DNA of 5,558 nucleotides from Planctomycetaceae bacterium. GTDB taxonomy: Bacteria > Planctomycetota > Planctomycetia > Pirellulales > Thermoguttaceae. A program made the translations under genes and the position numbers. Where the stretch lies: contig JAISQH010000205.1 of assembly GCA_031274385.1 (NCBI GenBank), forward strand, positions 1-5,558, given 5' to 3'. The notes below the pieces were generated by a model that made no database searches, was not told where the DNA came from, and saw only the letters and a list, made by a program, of their open reading frames with translations. Below, one piece after another: positions 5,530 through 5,558 of this stretch. Positions within the stretch are counted from its first letter, which is position 1; the number at the start of each line of letters is the position of its first letter.

Positions 5530-5558
5530 AATACTAGTATGTTGTCAATCGTTTATAA

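Larger units (their letters stand above)
5275..5558. other. Upstream region of the phosphoesterase gene
   Basis: No gene is evident in these 284 bases. They hold a 7-bp-arm palindrome at 5322-5336, an acctttt/aaaaggt stem (5390-5396 with 5410-5416), a tttgcg/cgcaaa stem (5432-5437 with 5446-5451), three CACGAAA units and the perfect palindrome atactagtat (5531-5540). The minus-strand promoter of the phosphoesterase probably lies here, but no convincing -35/-10 pair was found. TTGACA at 5332-5327 lacks a good -10 box at the right distance. Confidence 0.5.

Overview
The window reads as chromosomal DNA of a Gram-negative, moderately AT-rich bacterium. The main clue is a complete classical autotransporter, which needs an outer membrane. 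The style of its passenger, the DLQ-type metallophosphoesterase and the GCCCTGAAAGGGC and CCGCCGCGTTGCGG intergenic palindromes remind me of uncultivated planctomycetes of the Pirellulales (gut or rumen Thermoguttaceae type). That taxonomic guess comes from recall and style only, and confidence in it is low.

Layout. Positions 1-238 are non-coding leader DNA with two hairpins, a possible promoter and a perfect 13-bp inverted repeat just before the first gene. Positions 239-3319 (+) encode an autotransporter of about 1,026 residues: signal peptide, beta-helical passenger, helical linker and C-terminal barrel. Positions 3320-3438 form a short convergent intergenic region with repeat fragments. 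On the minus strand, 3838-3620 and 3633-3439 are two small overlapping genes, each with a strong Shine-Dalgarno sequence; I do not recognise either. Positions 3839-4149 are an intergenic block of REP-like palindromes. Positions 5265-4150 (-) encode a membrane-anchored calcineurin-type metallophosphoesterase. Positions 5275-5558 are its upstream region, with short palindromes and CACGAAA repeats.

The genes do not form one pathway. The autotransporter is a surface or secreted protein, probably an adhesin-like structure. The phosphoesterase probably acts on the outer face of the inner membrane. The small pair is a translationally coupled two-gene unit of unknown function. It is enclosed, together with the REP block, between two near-identical 22-bp sequences in inverted orientation (3390-3411 and 4121-4142). 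The most interesting points are this inverted-repeat-bounded micro-operon, the His-to-Gln changes at two active-site positions of the phosphoesterase, and the hairpin in the autotransporter leader. I see no tRNA, rRNA, CRISPR array, transposase or integrase, and no convincing new defence system.
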